Assembly (NCBI RefSeq): GCF_019679475.1
Contig: NZ_JAIEZP010000001.1
Location: 1-64,000 of the forward strand
Source of the DNA: Hyphomonas sediminis
GTDB lineage: Bacteria; Pseudomonadota; Alphaproteobacteria; Caulobacterales; Hyphomonadaceae
Direction of reading: 5' to 3'
DNA: 64,000 nucleotides
Shown: piece by piece, positions 7,826-16,558 of the stretch
Layout of the letters: each line of letters opens with the position of its first letter
Numbering within the stretch: position 1 is the stretch's first letter
Made by a program: the position numbers and the translations under genes
Notes under the pieces: generated by a model
The model's database searches: none
What the model was told of the DNA's origin: nothing
What the model saw: the letters and a program-made list of their open reading frames with translations, nothing else

Positions 7826-9561
7826 GCCCGGCGGTACTCCTCATCCCGGACCAGCGCGAGCCTGTCGCGCACGGTTTCCGTATCATAGCCGAACGCCTCA
7901 AGCGCCATACCGGCCATCTGAAGGCCGGACTCTACCGCTTCTGGTACAACATGCGCCGCGCCTGCTTCTTCCAAGCGGCCCGCATGTTCACCGTCATGCG
8001 CACGCGCGAGGATCAACATTTCTGCATGCAAGCTGCGTGCGCATCGAACCATCGTCTCCGCGCGAACCGCATCATCCACGGTGACGATGAACTGGTCCGC
8101 TTTGCCGATGCCGGTCAGCTCAAGGATTTCCGGCCGCGCAGCGTCACCCACATAGGCCGAGAGACCGTCGAGCCGAGCCTGATGCACTTTGGCCGGGTCC
8201 CGATCGAGCGCAACAAGCATGACTCCCTCGCTGCGGAGCACATGAGCGACAGCCTGCCCGACACGGCCATACCCGGCAAGAATGACATGGCTTTCAAATT
8301 CCGCCGGTTCTTTGAGTTCCATTCCATTGGCGTCGGGCGCTTCGGTCCGGCGCAGAGCAAGCCGGCGGCCAAGCTGGCCTAGAAGTGGCGTCAGCAACAT
8401 CGAAAGCCCGGCAACCGCCGAGACGAACGCGGCAAGATCCGGCGTAATCGCACGCCCAGCCTGGGCCGCCGTCAGCACCACGAACGCAAACTCCCCCGCT
8501 GGAGCGAGCAGCAGGGCCGCCTCTATCGAGACTGGATGCCGGCCCGCAAACAAACGGCAGGCAAGATAAGCGATGCCAACCTTGACGACGATCAGCCCGG
8601 CGAGTGCAGCAAAGATCCAACCGATCTGGCTGGCGATCGCAGGCAGGTTAAGTCCCATTCCAACAGTCATGAAGAACAACCCCAACAGCAATCCCTTGAA
8701 GGGCTCAAGGTCGACTTCCGTCTGGTGCTTGAACTCCGTCTCCCCGACCAGCAGGCCCGCCAAGAATGCCCCGAGCGCTACCGAAAGACCGGCGCTGTAG
8801 GTAATGGCACCGGCACCGACCACCGTCAGCAGGGTCAGCGCCATCAGGAAGTCCCTTCCCCCACTGGCGGCGGCAAGCCTGAACACGCGATCCAGCAGGA
8901 AGTTTCCAACGAACCATATGACCGCAACAGCAATCAGCCCCCGGATGAAAGCATCCAACAGGACGCCGCCCAGATTGGCGCCGCTCTTAAGGGTTACAAA
9001 GCCGACGAAGATCAGGATGGGCGCGACCATCATGTCCTGGAAGAGCAGAACGCCAAATGAGGCCCGGCCCGCCGGCAGGGCCGCGCGGCGTTCCTCCACC
9101 AGCACCTGCATGACGATCGCCGTAGATGACAGTGCCAGCGCAAGCCCGAGGATCATGGCCGTGGCAAGATCCAGCCCAAGCAACACGCCCGTTGCCGCAA
9201 TTGCGACAGCGCTCAGAATCGTCTGCACAGATCCCGCTCCCAGCACGACCCGTCGCAGGGCCCAGAGACGCGCAAATGAAAACTCAACGCCCAGCAGGAA
9301 CAACAGGAACAGCACGCCCAGTTCCGCAAAGGGCATCGCCGCTTCAGGCTCGGTGATCGAAAAGTATTCCAGAAACGGATAGTCCTGCGCAAAATGGCCG
9401 AGCGCAAAAGGCCCCAGCGCGATGCCGGCAAGCATGAATGCGATGATGGTCGGCATCTTTAGGAGACGCATGGCCGGAACAAGAACGCCGGCCGCAATCA
9501 GAAAGACCAGAAGATCCTTGATCAGTGTCGGGTCGGGCCCGTGTGCTGCGCCATGCTCCAT
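7822..9561 (-). CDS. Kef-type monovalent cation:proton antiporter (CPA2) with RCK domain
   Basis: A 579-aa inner-membrane antiporter. Residues about 15-395 form 12-13 helices of the CPA2 fold with FGVLLFQDMM, as in KefB/KefC. Residues about 415-540 form a TrkA-N/RCK nucleotide-binding domain starting VILAGYGRVGQAVAHVL with LDRD at the end of the second strand. It probably exchanges K+ (or Na+) for H+, gated by NAD(H) or a glutathione adduct as in KefB/C. No KefF/G-type partner lies nearby. It overlaps the LysR stop convergently. The ion and gating ligand cannot be read from the sequence. Confidence 0.9.
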   Translation of the reverse strand: MEHGAAHGPDPTLIKDLLVFLIAAGVLVPAMRLLKMPTIIAFMLAGIALGPFALGHFAQDYPFLEYFSITEPEAAMPFAELGVLFLLFLLGVEFSFARLWALRRVVLGAGSVQTILSAVAIAATGVLLGLDLATAMILGLALALSSTAIVMQVLVEERRAALPAGRASFGVLLFQDMMVAPILIFVGFVTLKSGANLGGVLLDAFIRGLIAVAVIWFVGNFLLDRVFRLAAASGGRDFLMALTLLTVVGAGAITYSAGLSVALGAFLAGLLVGETEFKHQTEVDLEPFKGLLLGLFFMTVGMGLNLPAIASQIGWIFAALAGLIVVKVGIAYLACRLFAGRHPVSIEAALLLAPAGEFAFVVLTAAQAGRAITPDLAAFVSAVAGLSMLLTPLLGQLGRRLALRRTEAPDANGMELKEPAEFESHVILAGYGRVGQAVAHVLRSEGVMLVALDRDPAKVHQARLDGLSAYVGDAARPEILELTGIGKADQFIVTVDDAVRAETMVRCARSLHAEMLILARAHDGEHAGRLEEAGAAHVVPEAVESGLQMAGMALEAFGYDTETVRDRLALVRDEEYRRA

Positions 9562-9619
9562 AGGCGATCCTTCCCCTGTTGTGTGAGGCGATCACTATGG
9601 CAGTTCGGCGGGTGTCTTG

Positions 9620-10081
9620 TCAGCCCCGCCGGTTGCGGAAGAAGCTGCGAAGCAGATCGCCTGCCTCTGCGTCGTGCAGCGGGTCCTGGCGCCATTCAGG
9701 ACGCCAATGGCAGGTCGGCTGCTCAAAGAAGCGGCCACCGTTCATCACCGCGCCCCCCTTCACGTCTTGCGCAGCAAAGACCAACCGGCTGATCCGCGCG
9801 AAGCTGATGGCGCCGGCACACATAGCGCAGGGCTCTAGCGTGACATAGAGGTCGAGCCCGGTGAGGCGATAGTTCCCGAGCTTCGCCGCCGCGGCGCGCA
9901 GGGCGATGATCTCTGCATGGGCGCTCGGGTCATGCGTTCCCACGGGACGGTTCGCCCCCTCCCCAACGATCTGTCCTGTCGCGGGATCGACGACGACAGC
10001 GCCGACCGGCACTTCGCCGTCCGCTGCAGCTTCACGCGCCAGTTCAAGGGCGCGGCTCATCGCTTCGATCTCAATAGTCAT
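9620..10081 (-). CDS. tadA: tRNA-specific adenosine deaminase TadA
   Basis: A zinc-dependent deaminase that converts A34 of tRNA-Arg(ACG) to inosine, an essential function in most bacteria. Active-site motifs are HAE (H55, A56, E57, the proton shuttle) and PCAMC (C85, C88, zinc ligands). The start MTIEIEAMSRAL (10081) gives 153 aa, normal for TadA, though the ribosome site is weak; MSRALEL (10060) is an alternative. The frame is open further upstream, but that extension (to 10165) is not family-like. It is 58 bp from the Kef gene start, on the same strand. Confidence 0.9.
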   Translation of the reverse strand: MTIEIEAMSRALELAREAAADGEVPVGAVVVDPATGQIVGEGANRPVGTHDPSAHAEIIALRAAAAKLGNYRLTGLDLYVTLEPCAMCAGAISFARISRLVFAAQDVKGGAVMNGGRFFEQPTCHWRPEWRQDPLHDAEAGDLLRSFFRNRRG

Positions 10082-10165
10082 AAACAGGGAGATTGCGCCA
10101 CAACCCCTGAAAGTAAAGGGAAGTTCGCCGACGAGCGTGCTCGGGCGACGTGCCTGCGCTGACAA

Positions 10166-10294
10166 TCATCGGACCGGCGCGCCCACCTTGAGTTCAACCC
10201 GCAGCGCCACAAAGGGCTCGACGCTGCGGTTCTCGGCAGAAGGCGGCCTCTCTGGGGCAGCGCACTTCCCAGCATCGGTAGCCTCCAATAACAC
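10166..10294 (-). pseudogene. Coding-like fragment (42 codons), possible gene remnant or small ORF
   Basis: In the gap between tadA and the crotonase a minus-strand frame, GTG at 10294 to TGA at 10166-10168, encodes a peptide ending SVEPFVALRVELKVGAPVR. It looks like the C-terminal strand of a real protein: amphipathic, with GC-ending codons in its second half. An in-frame TAA lies upstream at 10313-10315. There is no Shine-Dalgarno, and a hairpin lies right before the GTG. I favour a decayed gene end over an expressed small protein. Confidence 0.3.
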
Positions 10295-10296
10295 CG

Positions 10297-10325
10297 GCCA
10301 GGACCGTAACAATTACGGCCCTGGC
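10297..10325 (-). terminator. Hairpin downstream of crotonase gene
   Basis: gccaggaccgtaa (10297-10309) pairs with ttacggccctggc (10313-10325): 13-bp arms with a single mismatch and a 3-nt loop, 34 nt past the stop of the 10359-11024 gene. No U-run follows on either strand, so it is a candidate terminator or RNA-stabilising element rather than a classical intrinsic terminator. Confidence 0.5.
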
Positions 10326-10358
10326 TCAACGAAAACCTTATGTGTTTTCCGCCGCCGC

Positions 10359-11024
10359 CTAATCCACCAGCGTCGGTCGGATGGCATCAATGGCCGGTCG
10401 GCGCGCAAGAATCTTGTTCCGGCCATAGGCGGCGTTGGCAACGGGAAGCAGGCGCTCTGCGTCTGCCATTGCAGCGCTGAGAACGTCCGCCGACTCCACC
10501 ACCCTGTCGAGCCAACCTACGGGCACTGCCTCATCCGGCGAATATAGCCGGCCCTGCACCATCGCCTCGGTCATGTACATCGGGTTCAGCCGGTCGCGCG
10601 GCATCTCGACGGCAAAGCCGGGCAGCGTCATCCCGATTGCCGTTTCATTGGCGCCGATCTTGTAGGGCCCCCGCGCGCCGATCCGCGTGTCCGCGCCCAG
10701 CAGGAGGAACGAGCCCATCGCGATAGCATGGCCGGTGCATGCGGCGATCACAGGCTTATCCAGAGTAAACAGACGGAAAACGAGCTTGCCGCCGCCATTG
10801 ACGAGCCGCCGGACATCCTCCGGCTCGGCCGACGCAAGGAACTTTAGATCGAAGCCCGCCGAGAACTTTTCAGCCCGCCCGGCCAGCACGATGACCTTTG
10901 CCGCAGCCGCCTCGTCCAACGCGGCATTCAGCGCATCGAGCATGGTGAGGCTGATGGCGTTCGCCTTGCCGTCGTCCATGGTGATGAGGGCAATGTCGTT
11001 CTCGATTTTGACGGTGGCAGTCAC
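10359..11024 (-). CDS. Enoyl-CoA hydratase/isomerase (crotonase) family protein, short form
   Basis: A 221-aa crotonase-fold enzyme, shorter than the usual ~260 aa. The CoA/oxyanion-hole segments are FSAGFDLKFL and ACTGHAIAMGS, and an acidic residue follows in ANETAIGMTLPG where hydratases carry catalytic Glu. It could act as an enoyl-CoA hydratase or isomerase in fatty-acid breakdown, consistent with the acyl-CoA dehydrogenases and thiolase elsewhere in the window, but the exact reaction is not certain. Start ATG 11024. It is divergent from rsmD across a 144-bp gap. Confidence 0.85.
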   Translation of the reverse strand: MTATVKIENDIALITMDDGKANAISLTMLDALNAALDEAAAAKVIVLAGRAEKFSAGFDLKFLASAEPEDVRRLVNGGGKLVFRLFTLDKPVIAACTGHAIAMGSFLLLGADTRIGARGPYKIGANETAIGMTLPGFAVEMPRDRLNPMYMTEAMVQGRLYSPDEAVPVGWLDRVVESADVLSAAMADAERLLPVANAAYGRNKILARRPAIDAIRPTLVD

Positions 11025-11168
11025 AGAGCGTCTCCTTGGTTGCGCATCCAGACAAAACTCTAGCGTGAGTAGATATCAAGCCCTTGCGCAGGGTCAGGCG
11101 ACTCACCGTTGTCATTCTGCCGGAGGCGCCCTAGAGGCTGGGACAAAGAGTGGAGGATCCCCAGCCCA

Positions 11169-11729
11169 ATGCGCATCATCGCCGGACAGCACAAGGGCCG
11201 CAGCCTTTCCGCACCGAAGGGCATGACCACGCGGCCAACCAGCGACCGGACGCGGGAAAGCGTGTTCAATATTCTGGCCCATGCAGACTGGGCGCCGGAC
11301 CTGGAAGGCGCGCGCGTGATCGACCTGTTTGCAGGCTCCGGTGCGCTGGGCCTGGAAGCAATGAGCCGGGGGGCGGCGTTCTGCCTGTTTGTTGAGACCG
11401 ACCATGGCGCCCGCGGCGCAATCCGCGACAATATCGAAGCGCTCGGGTTGTTCGGAAATACCCGCCTGCACCGCCGCTCCGCAACAGACCTGGGCGAGAA
11501 GCCAGCTGGCGTTGGCAGCCCCTTTACGCTCGCCTTCCTTGACCCGCCCTACCACAAGAACCTAGTGCAGCCGGCACTGGATTGCCTGGTAAGCGGAGCA
11601 TGGTTGACGGAAGATGCCATCGCGATTGTCGAAACTGGCTCAGATGAAACGTTGATGTTTCCCGGCTGGGAACTCATCGACACGCGCGACTTTGGCGCGG
11701 CCCGTGTTCAGTTTCTCAAGCAGGCCTAG
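11169..11729 (+). CDS. rsmD: 16S rRNA (guanine(966)-N2)-methyltransferase RsmD
   Basis: A SAM-dependent methyltransferase that modifies G966 of 16S rRNA. The start MRIIAGQHKGRSL at 11169 is the family N-terminus and is preceded by GTGGAGGATC; the frame opens earlier (11109) but that extension is not family-like. Motif I is DLFAGSGALGLE and the catalytic N6/N2-type motif is LDPPYH. The length of 186 aa is normal. The stop abuts the stop of the convergent gene at 11730. Confidence 0.93.
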   Translation: MRIIAGQHKGRSLSAPKGMTTRPTSDRTRESVFNILAHADWAPDLEGARVIDLFAGSGALGLEAMSRGAAFCLFVETDHGARGAIRDNIEALGLFGNTRLHRRSATDLGEKPAGVGSPFTLAFLDPPYHKNLVQPALDCLVSGAWLTEDAIAIVETGSDETLMFPGWELIDTRDFGAARVQFLKQA

Positions 11730-12143
11730 CTAGCCGATCAGATCGCTGGCAATGCAGCGCTTCACGCCCCGCTCGATCTTGTTTGCGTGAAAGGTGCCAC
11801 CGCCACCGACGGCGTAAAACATGTAGCCCTTGGGCGCCCTCTGTCCACGAAAGCAGGATGTGCCCGTTTCCGGATATGTGAAGCAAGCTTGGCCATCTTC
11901 CGTGATCTGAAGGAGACCTTCGGAAAACCCACCGCCAAACTCGTAGAGCGTCCTTCCGCCAGGCTCTACACACTCATTCCAGGGCTGACCGGTCTGCACG
12001 ACGACCCCGGACATTCGGATGCCAAAGAGCTCCGCCTGCATTTCCTCGACGCTCAGCGGTTCATTCCCCGCCCGCTTCTGTTCGGCGTCAGCAATCGGCG
12101 CGAGAAAGGCCATACACACCATAAACGAGGCAAATAATTTCAT
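11730..12143 (-). CDS. Secreted protein of unknown function
   Basis: A 137-aa protein with a signal peptide (MKLFASFMVCMAFLAPIADA). The mature part contains four Cys (in WNECVEPGG, GQACFTYPE, GTSCFRGQR and VKRCIAS), suggesting two disulfides in the periplasm. It has a glycine-rich stretch but no family I recognise. Start ATG 12143 was chosen because the hydrophobic core follows at once; an upstream in-frame ATG at 12173 would add ten residues. Its stop directly abuts that of rsmD. Confidence 0.65.
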   Translation of the reverse strand: MKLFASFMVCMAFLAPIADAEQKRAGNEPLSVEEMQAELFGIRMSGVVVQTGQPWNECVEPGGRTLYEFGGGFSEGLLQITEDGQACFTYPETGTSCFRGQRAPKGYMFYAVGGGGTFHANKIERGVKRCIASDLIG

Positions 12144-12384
12144 TCGGCACACCCAATGGAAAAACACACCCACGCAGCAAAACCATTAATACTCAACCTC
12201 ACCACGCTTGACCTATGCTTTAATTGAGGAAATTTGGATATTTAGAGGCGCTAAGGAACATTACTGAGACACTTTGCGCATGTTTAAGCACTGTCGCGGA
12301 TGCAAACAATCCAACCGGTATTAACCGTCCTCCAATTCTCTTGGGCTATGAGACTTACCTTGAGAGATAGAGCGGACTACCGTC

Positions 12385-13464
12385 ATGAGCCTGAACGTCG
12401 CTGAAGCCAAAACCGCTGCCCCCTCGCCCGAGGCAAGAGGTGGCCAGGAATTTCGTGACGCATGCAAAGCTGCGATCAGCGTTTTCCAGCTCAGTGAAAA
12501 GTACAAAACAGCTCCGTATCCGCACGCATATGCTGTCTGGTTTGCATATACAACCAAAGCGGACCCTGAACTTGTCGCTGAGATTGACGAGTTGCTGCTG
12601 ACGAAAGACACACTGACAGGTTATGATATCGACCTGCTGTTCCAAGCCTATCTGATTGAAGATACCGGTGTGTTTGCAACCCATGATATTGGCCAGGCAA
12701 TCGGTGATGAAATTCACGAAGTGCTCGGTGTAATCAGCGAGAGCCTGGAACAAACCAGCAGTTTCAATAATCGGCTTGCGCACTTCGAGCAGGATATTCC
12801 GCAAGCCCTTTCCGCCGAAAAGCTCAGCGCAGTCGTAACGAACCTGATCGAAGAAAATCGGCGCATGGCAGCGATCACAGACCAACTGAGTCAGGGACTC
12901 AGCCGGTCCCAAGAAATGATCTCCACACTGAATCAACAGCTCAACGAAGTACGCAACCAGTCGCTTTGTGATGCTCTTACCGGCGTTCTGAATCGCCGCG
13001 CCTTTGATCGGGCTTTGGATGAAGCCGTCGAACGCGCTGGCCGGCTGCACCAGCCGCTTTGCGTCGCAATGGCAGACCTCGATCATTTCAAGACTCTCAA
13101 CGACACGCACGGCCATCTATCTGGAGACGCTGTATTGCAGGCGTTCGCCGGCGTCCTCTCCGGCGATATTGAACATCCCGAGGCGGTCGCCCGCTATGGC
13201 GGCGAAGAGTTCGCACTTATCCTGCCCGAATGCGATCTGATGACAGCCTATAACCGGCTTGTCTCCATGAAGCACAAGTTCAGCAAAATGACCCATCTTT
13301 CTGGGGATGGAAATCAGGTAATCCCGCCGGTTACGGCATCCTTCGGCCTTGCACGCCTGGAGCCTGGAATGTCAGCCCGTGACCTGATGCAAAAGGCAGA
13401 TGCATACCTGTACGAGGCGAAGTCGAAAGGCCGGAACACGGTCAAAGCACAAGGTATCGGCTGA
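12385..13464 (+). CDS. Diguanylate cyclase (GGDEF domain), no I-site
   Basis: A 359-aa cytoplasmic protein. Residues about 195-355 form a GGDEF domain that condenses two GTP into cyclic-di-GMP: metal-binding MADLDHFKTLND (D231) and the active-site loop RYGGEEFALIL (GGEEF 272-276). The inhibitory RxxD I-site expected just upstream of GGEEF reads EHPE, so product feedback by that route is unlikely. The N-terminal ~140 residues are helical, non-membrane and not assigned to a known sensor domain; residues ~145-195 look like a coiled-coil linker. A 241-bp gap upstream should hold its promoter. Confidence 0.9.
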   Translation: MSLNVAEAKTAAPSPEARGGQEFRDACKAAISVFQLSEKYKTAPYPHAYAVWFAYTTKADPELVAEIDELLLTKDTLTGYDIDLLFQAYLIEDTGVFATHDIGQAIGDEIHEVLGVISESLEQTSSFNNRLAHFEQDIPQALSAEKLSAVVTNLIEENRRMAAITDQLSQGLSRSQEMISTLNQQLNEVRNQSLCDALTGVLNRRAFDRALDEAVERAGRLHQPLCVAMADLDHFKTLNDTHGHLSGDAVLQAFAGVLSGDIEHPEAVARYGGEEFALILPECDLMTAYNRLVSMKHKFSKMTHLSGDGNQVIPPVTASFGLARLEPGMSARDLMQKADAYLYEAKSKGRNTVKAQGIG

Positions 13465-13541
13465 AGCGATCGCCTCCCCCCACAAAAGACAACGATGACG
13501 CGGGAAAACTGATCGCGCGAGCAAATCCGCGATGAAGGTTC

Positions 13542-15551
13542 CTATTCTACCTGCTGGGTCGAGCCACCTCGACTAGCCGTGCGCGAAGAGCCAGACGCCG
13601 CAGCGAAGGCCTGCGCCATGCCGCGGTAGAATGTGATGCGTTCTTCCGCTGCCGGATCAAGCAAAACCATCCGGTCTGCACCGAACAATTGCTCTGATTT
13701 CTTTCCTTCGTGGGCGATCTTCATGATGTCAGACCAGATATCTGCCGGCAAACCGCCGCCGGTAACCCGCTTCATCGGGCTATCGTCATCATTACCAACC
13801 CAGACGCCGCCAACATACGCTGCCGTAAACCCAACGAACCATGCATCTCGGGATTCCTGGCTCGTGCCGGTCTTTCCGGCAACGGACCAACCGGGGATGC
13901 GCGCGCGCGCGCCAGTTCCGTGAGCGGAATTTACAGCGCGCATCAGCATAGCATTCATTTCTGCTGCGAGGTCTTCAGCGTATACTCTGTCCCGCTCTGA
14001 AGCTGGGTGCTCATAGTACATGGCGCCGCGGGAGTCCGTGACCTTCTGGATGATATAGGGATCAAGCCTGTAACCGCCGGTCTGGAACACGCCATAAGCC
14101 CGCACGAGCTCCCACAGGCTGACAACCTGGCTACCGAGTGCAATGGAAGGATAAGGCTCCATCTCGCTCGTGATGCCGAACTTGTTCGCGAGTGAGACGA
14201 TGCGCTCCGGATTGACCTCAACGCCGAGCTCGGCCGCAATCGTATTGGTCGACCTTGCGAAAGCTTCGACCAGCGTCATCGGCCCATGATATTCGCTGCT
14301 ATAATTGGTCGGCTGCCATTTGCCGATCGTTATCGGGCGATCATTGAAAACATCATACGGGGAGTACCCGTCCTCGAGCGCGAGCGCGTAGACGAATGGC
14401 TTGAAGCTGGAGCCGGGCTGGCGCTTGGCCTGCGTCACGCGATTGAAGGGGGAGGCTGCGTAGTCGACGCCGCCCGTCAGCGAGACAACCGCTCCATTGC
14501 GGTCGAGGATCAGGCTGGACGCTTGCCCTGCAGAAACAGACTTCCCATCTTTCGCCATGCGGGCGCTGATCTTTGCCTCGACCCTCTTCTGAATCTTCGG
14601 GTCGATCGTCAGGGTAACGACGGCATCTCCCGGCACTTGCGGCAGCATTGCCTTGAGGCGTTCAGCAGCAATATCGAGCGCGTAGCCTAGCTCCACATCG
14701 TACTTCGGCGCATCAATGATAGTAATCTTGGCGTCGCGGGCCGCTGCGGCCTGCTCCTTGGAGATGAATTTCTCCCCTTCCATCTCCTTGAGCACGTAGA
14801 GCTGGCGCGATTTGGCGCCCTCAAGATTGTCGCGCAGGTTCAGTTTGGAGGGCGCTTTAGGAAGCGCGGCCAGAAGCGCGGCTTCGTGAATTTCAAGTTC
14901 AGCGGGCGGTTTTCCAAAATAAAAGCGCGAGGCTGCGTCGATGCCATAAAGGCCCGCGCCAAAATAAATCCGGTTGAGATAGAGCGACAGGATCTCGTCC
15001 TTCGACATCTTCTTCTCAAGCTGCCGGGCGAGCGTGATCTCCTGCGCCTTGCGCTGCATGGTCTGGCGCGCATCCAAGACCAGGTTCTTGATAACCTGCT
15101 GAGTGATGGTCGAGGCGCCCGATACGGTTTCACCGGCAGCCGCATTGGAAATGGCGGCGCGGGCAATGGCGGCCTCATCAGCGCCGTCGTGTTCGTAGAA
15201 GCGCTTATCCTCTGCCGCGATAAACGCCTGCGGCACATGCTTTGGCAGCTCCGCCACCGAGACGGCGCGTCCATAGCGCGGGCCCCGCACGGCGAGCGTG
15301 TTGCCTTCAATATCGACAAACTCGATGGCGGGCTCACGCTGGGCTTGCCAGAGCGCTGCCGGTTCCGGCAGTTTTGGCATGCCAGTGTGCAGGCTTTGCC
15401 ATTTCCAGAAAGCCCAGCCTGCCCCGCAAAGCAGGATGAAGCCAACTGCCAGCAGCAGGATGCGGACGGGGCTCAGCTGGCGCACTTCCAGTGCCTGCGC
15501 GGGCACCCGGATAACACGGGGCATTCTGGGCGGATTGGGACTGTCCGTCAT
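13542..15551 (-). CDS. Class A penicillin-binding protein (PBP1A-like), bifunctional
   Basis: A 669-aa peptidoglycan synthase. A transmembrane helix at about residues 30-50 is followed by a GT51 glycosyltransferase domain (EDKRFYEHDG, catalytic Glu, and STITQQVIKNL) and a transpeptidase domain with SSFK (catalytic Ser, in PGSSFKPFVY), STN (SRSTNTIA) and KTGTS (GKTGTSQESRDAWF). It polymerises lipid II and cross-links stem peptides in the periplasm. The C-terminal tail is Ser/Gly/Gln-rich. It is divergent from the cytochrome c gene over ~200 bp. An LppC-type lipoprotein, a family that includes PBP1A activators, is encoded 2 kb away. Confidence 0.93.
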   Translation of the reverse strand: MTDSPNPPRMPRVIRVPAQALEVRQLSPVRILLLAVGFILLCGAGWAFWKWQSLHTGMPKLPEPAALWQAQREPAIEFVDIEGNTLAVRGPRYGRAVSVAELPKHVPQAFIAAEDKRFYEHDGADEAAIARAAISNAAAGETVSGASTITQQVIKNLVLDARQTMQRKAQEITLARQLEKKMSKDEILSLYLNRIYFGAGLYGIDAASRFYFGKPPAELEIHEAALLAALPKAPSKLNLRDNLEGAKSRQLYVLKEMEGEKFISKEQAAAARDAKITIIDAPKYDVELGYALDIAAERLKAMLPQVPGDAVVTLTIDPKIQKRVEAKISARMAKDGKSVSAGQASSLILDRNGAVVSLTGGVDYAASPFNRVTQAKRQPGSSFKPFVYALALEDGYSPYDVFNDRPITIGKWQPTNYSSEYHGPMTLVEAFARSTNTIAAELGVEVNPERIVSLANKFGITSEMEPYPSIALGSQVVSLWELVRAYGVFQTGGYRLDPYIIQKVTDSRGAMYYEHPASERDRVYAEDLAAEMNAMLMRAVNSAHGTGARARIPGWSVAGKTGTSQESRDAWFVGFTAAYVGGVWVGNDDDSPMKRVTGGGLPADIWSDIMKIAHEGKKSEQLFGADRMVLLDPAAEERITFYRGMAQAFAAASGSSRTASRGGSTQQVE

Positions 15552-15747
15552 GGCGATTGGGCCCGGTCTGGCTACGCTTTTGTGCCTCGAAACCGAAACG
15601 TAACTGATAGAAGATTACGGCAGGGTGAAGGCATCTGCTGGCATAGGGACAATTACAGTATTTGCCTTGTTGCTGTCAGAGTGCAGGGTGAAGATACAAT
15701 AAAATGCACACGCAGCCCCTTTGATTCTGCTGCCGGGAGGCCCAAAC

Positions 15748-16179
15748 ATGCGCAAATACCTGTTTCCCATCCTTGCCGCATGCAGCGCGCTGACACTTTC
15801 CGCCTGTGGTCAAAAGGCTGAGGCACCGGAACCCGTCGTTCCCGCAGAAGCCCCCGCTGAGCCCGATGGCCCGGCATTTGACGTTGAAGCGCTTGGCATC
15901 CCGACGGATGCGGACTCTATCGCGGATGGCCGGGTGATCGCCGAAACACATTGCGCAATCTGCCACGGCCTCGATCAGGATCCGCCACTGCGCACCGATG
16001 CGCCGCCTCTGCGCTATGTGCTGTCGCTCTATTCACCCGAAAGCCTGGCAGAAGACTTCCGCGCCGGCATTCATGTCGGCCATGAAGACATGCCCGACTT
16101 CGTGTTCGGCGACTTGGGCATGGATGTGCTGCTGGCCTATCTTGTGTCCATTCAGGAAACCCCACCCGCATCCGAATAA
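15748..16179 (+). CDS. Lipoprotein mono-haem cytochrome c
   Basis: A 143-aa protein with a lipoprotein signal peptide (lipobox LSAC, lipidated C20), an Ala/Pro/Glu-rich linker and one haem-binding site CAICH (C69, C72, H73). The distal Met ligand is probably in HEDMPDF. It is likely anchored in a membrane facing the periplasm and transfers electrons; the partner is unknown. Start ATG 15748 has a GGGAGG ribosome site; the frame is open 27 nt upstream, but that lacks one. Confidence 0.87.
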   Translation: MRKYLFPILAACSALTLSACGQKAEAPEPVVPAEAPAEPDGPAFDVEALGIPTDADSIADGRVIAETHCAICHGLDQDPPLRTDAPPLRYVLSLYSPESLAEDFRAGIHVGHEDMPDFVFGDLGMDVLLAYLVSIQETPPASE

Positions 16180-16183
16180 GGCT

Positions 16184-16558
16184 TCAGGCGAGCCCTGGCC
16201 GCCAGGCATCCTTCAGGTGGCCCGGTAATTTTCCTGGCGCAAGCACGATCAGGTCATAGCGCCAGCCGAAATCAGAGAACTTGGGCCGCTGTCCCATCCA
16301 GGCTTCAGCTGCGCGCGCAATCCGGTGCCACGACTGGACGCTGACGGATGCCAGCGCAACTTCCTGTCGGCTGCGGGCTTTCACCTCGACGAACGCGATC
16401 AGACGCCCCTTGCGGGCGATAAGGTCTATCTCACCCACGGGGAGCTTCACCCGTGACGCCAGTATCGAGTAGCCTTTGAGGCGCAGCCATAGCGCGGCGC
16501 GGCGTTCAGCCTGGCGCCCGCGCGCCTCGGCTGCGCGGCGCCTACCGTCAGCCGGCAT
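16184..16558 (-). CDS. YraN/UPF0102 family nuclease-like protein
   Basis: A 124-aa protein with the UPF0102 restriction-endonuclease-like core [21 protein letters not shown], carrying the D...ExK catalytic pattern of PD-(D/E)XK nucleases. Its biochemical role is not established. It overlaps the 3' end of rsmI by 11 nt on the same strand; the rsmI-yraN pair is a widely conserved order, which supports both calls. Confidence 0.9.
   Translation of the reverse strand: MPADGRRRAAEARGRQAERRAALWLRLKGYSILASRVKLPVGEIDLIARKGRLIAFVEVKARSRQEVALASVSVQSWHRIARAAEAWMGQRPKFSDFGWRYDLIVLAPGKLPGHLKDAWRPGLA

Noticed and set aside
10078-10329. Arg-rich 83-codon frame in the tadA-crotonase gap
   Set aside because: Composition is typical of a shadow frame (Arg/Ser/Cys-rich), and it overlaps the tadA start; another frame (10166-10294) looks more protein-like.
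12318-12340. TTAACC element before the diguanylate cyclase gene as a CtrA site
   Set aside because: Only one half-site is present; the TTAA-N7-TTAA consensus is not met. Single TTAA(C) matches at 35374 and 38653 fail likewise.
13512-13533. atcgcg...cgcgat inverted pair between the cyclase and penicillin-binding protein genes
   Set aside because: Only 6 bp with a 10-nt loop and no U-run; too weak to call a terminator.
15621-15693. Direct repeat CAGGGTGAAG at 15621-15630 and 15684-15693
   Set aside because: Only two 10-nt copies 63 bp apart in a divergent promoter region; could be chance and has no further structure.
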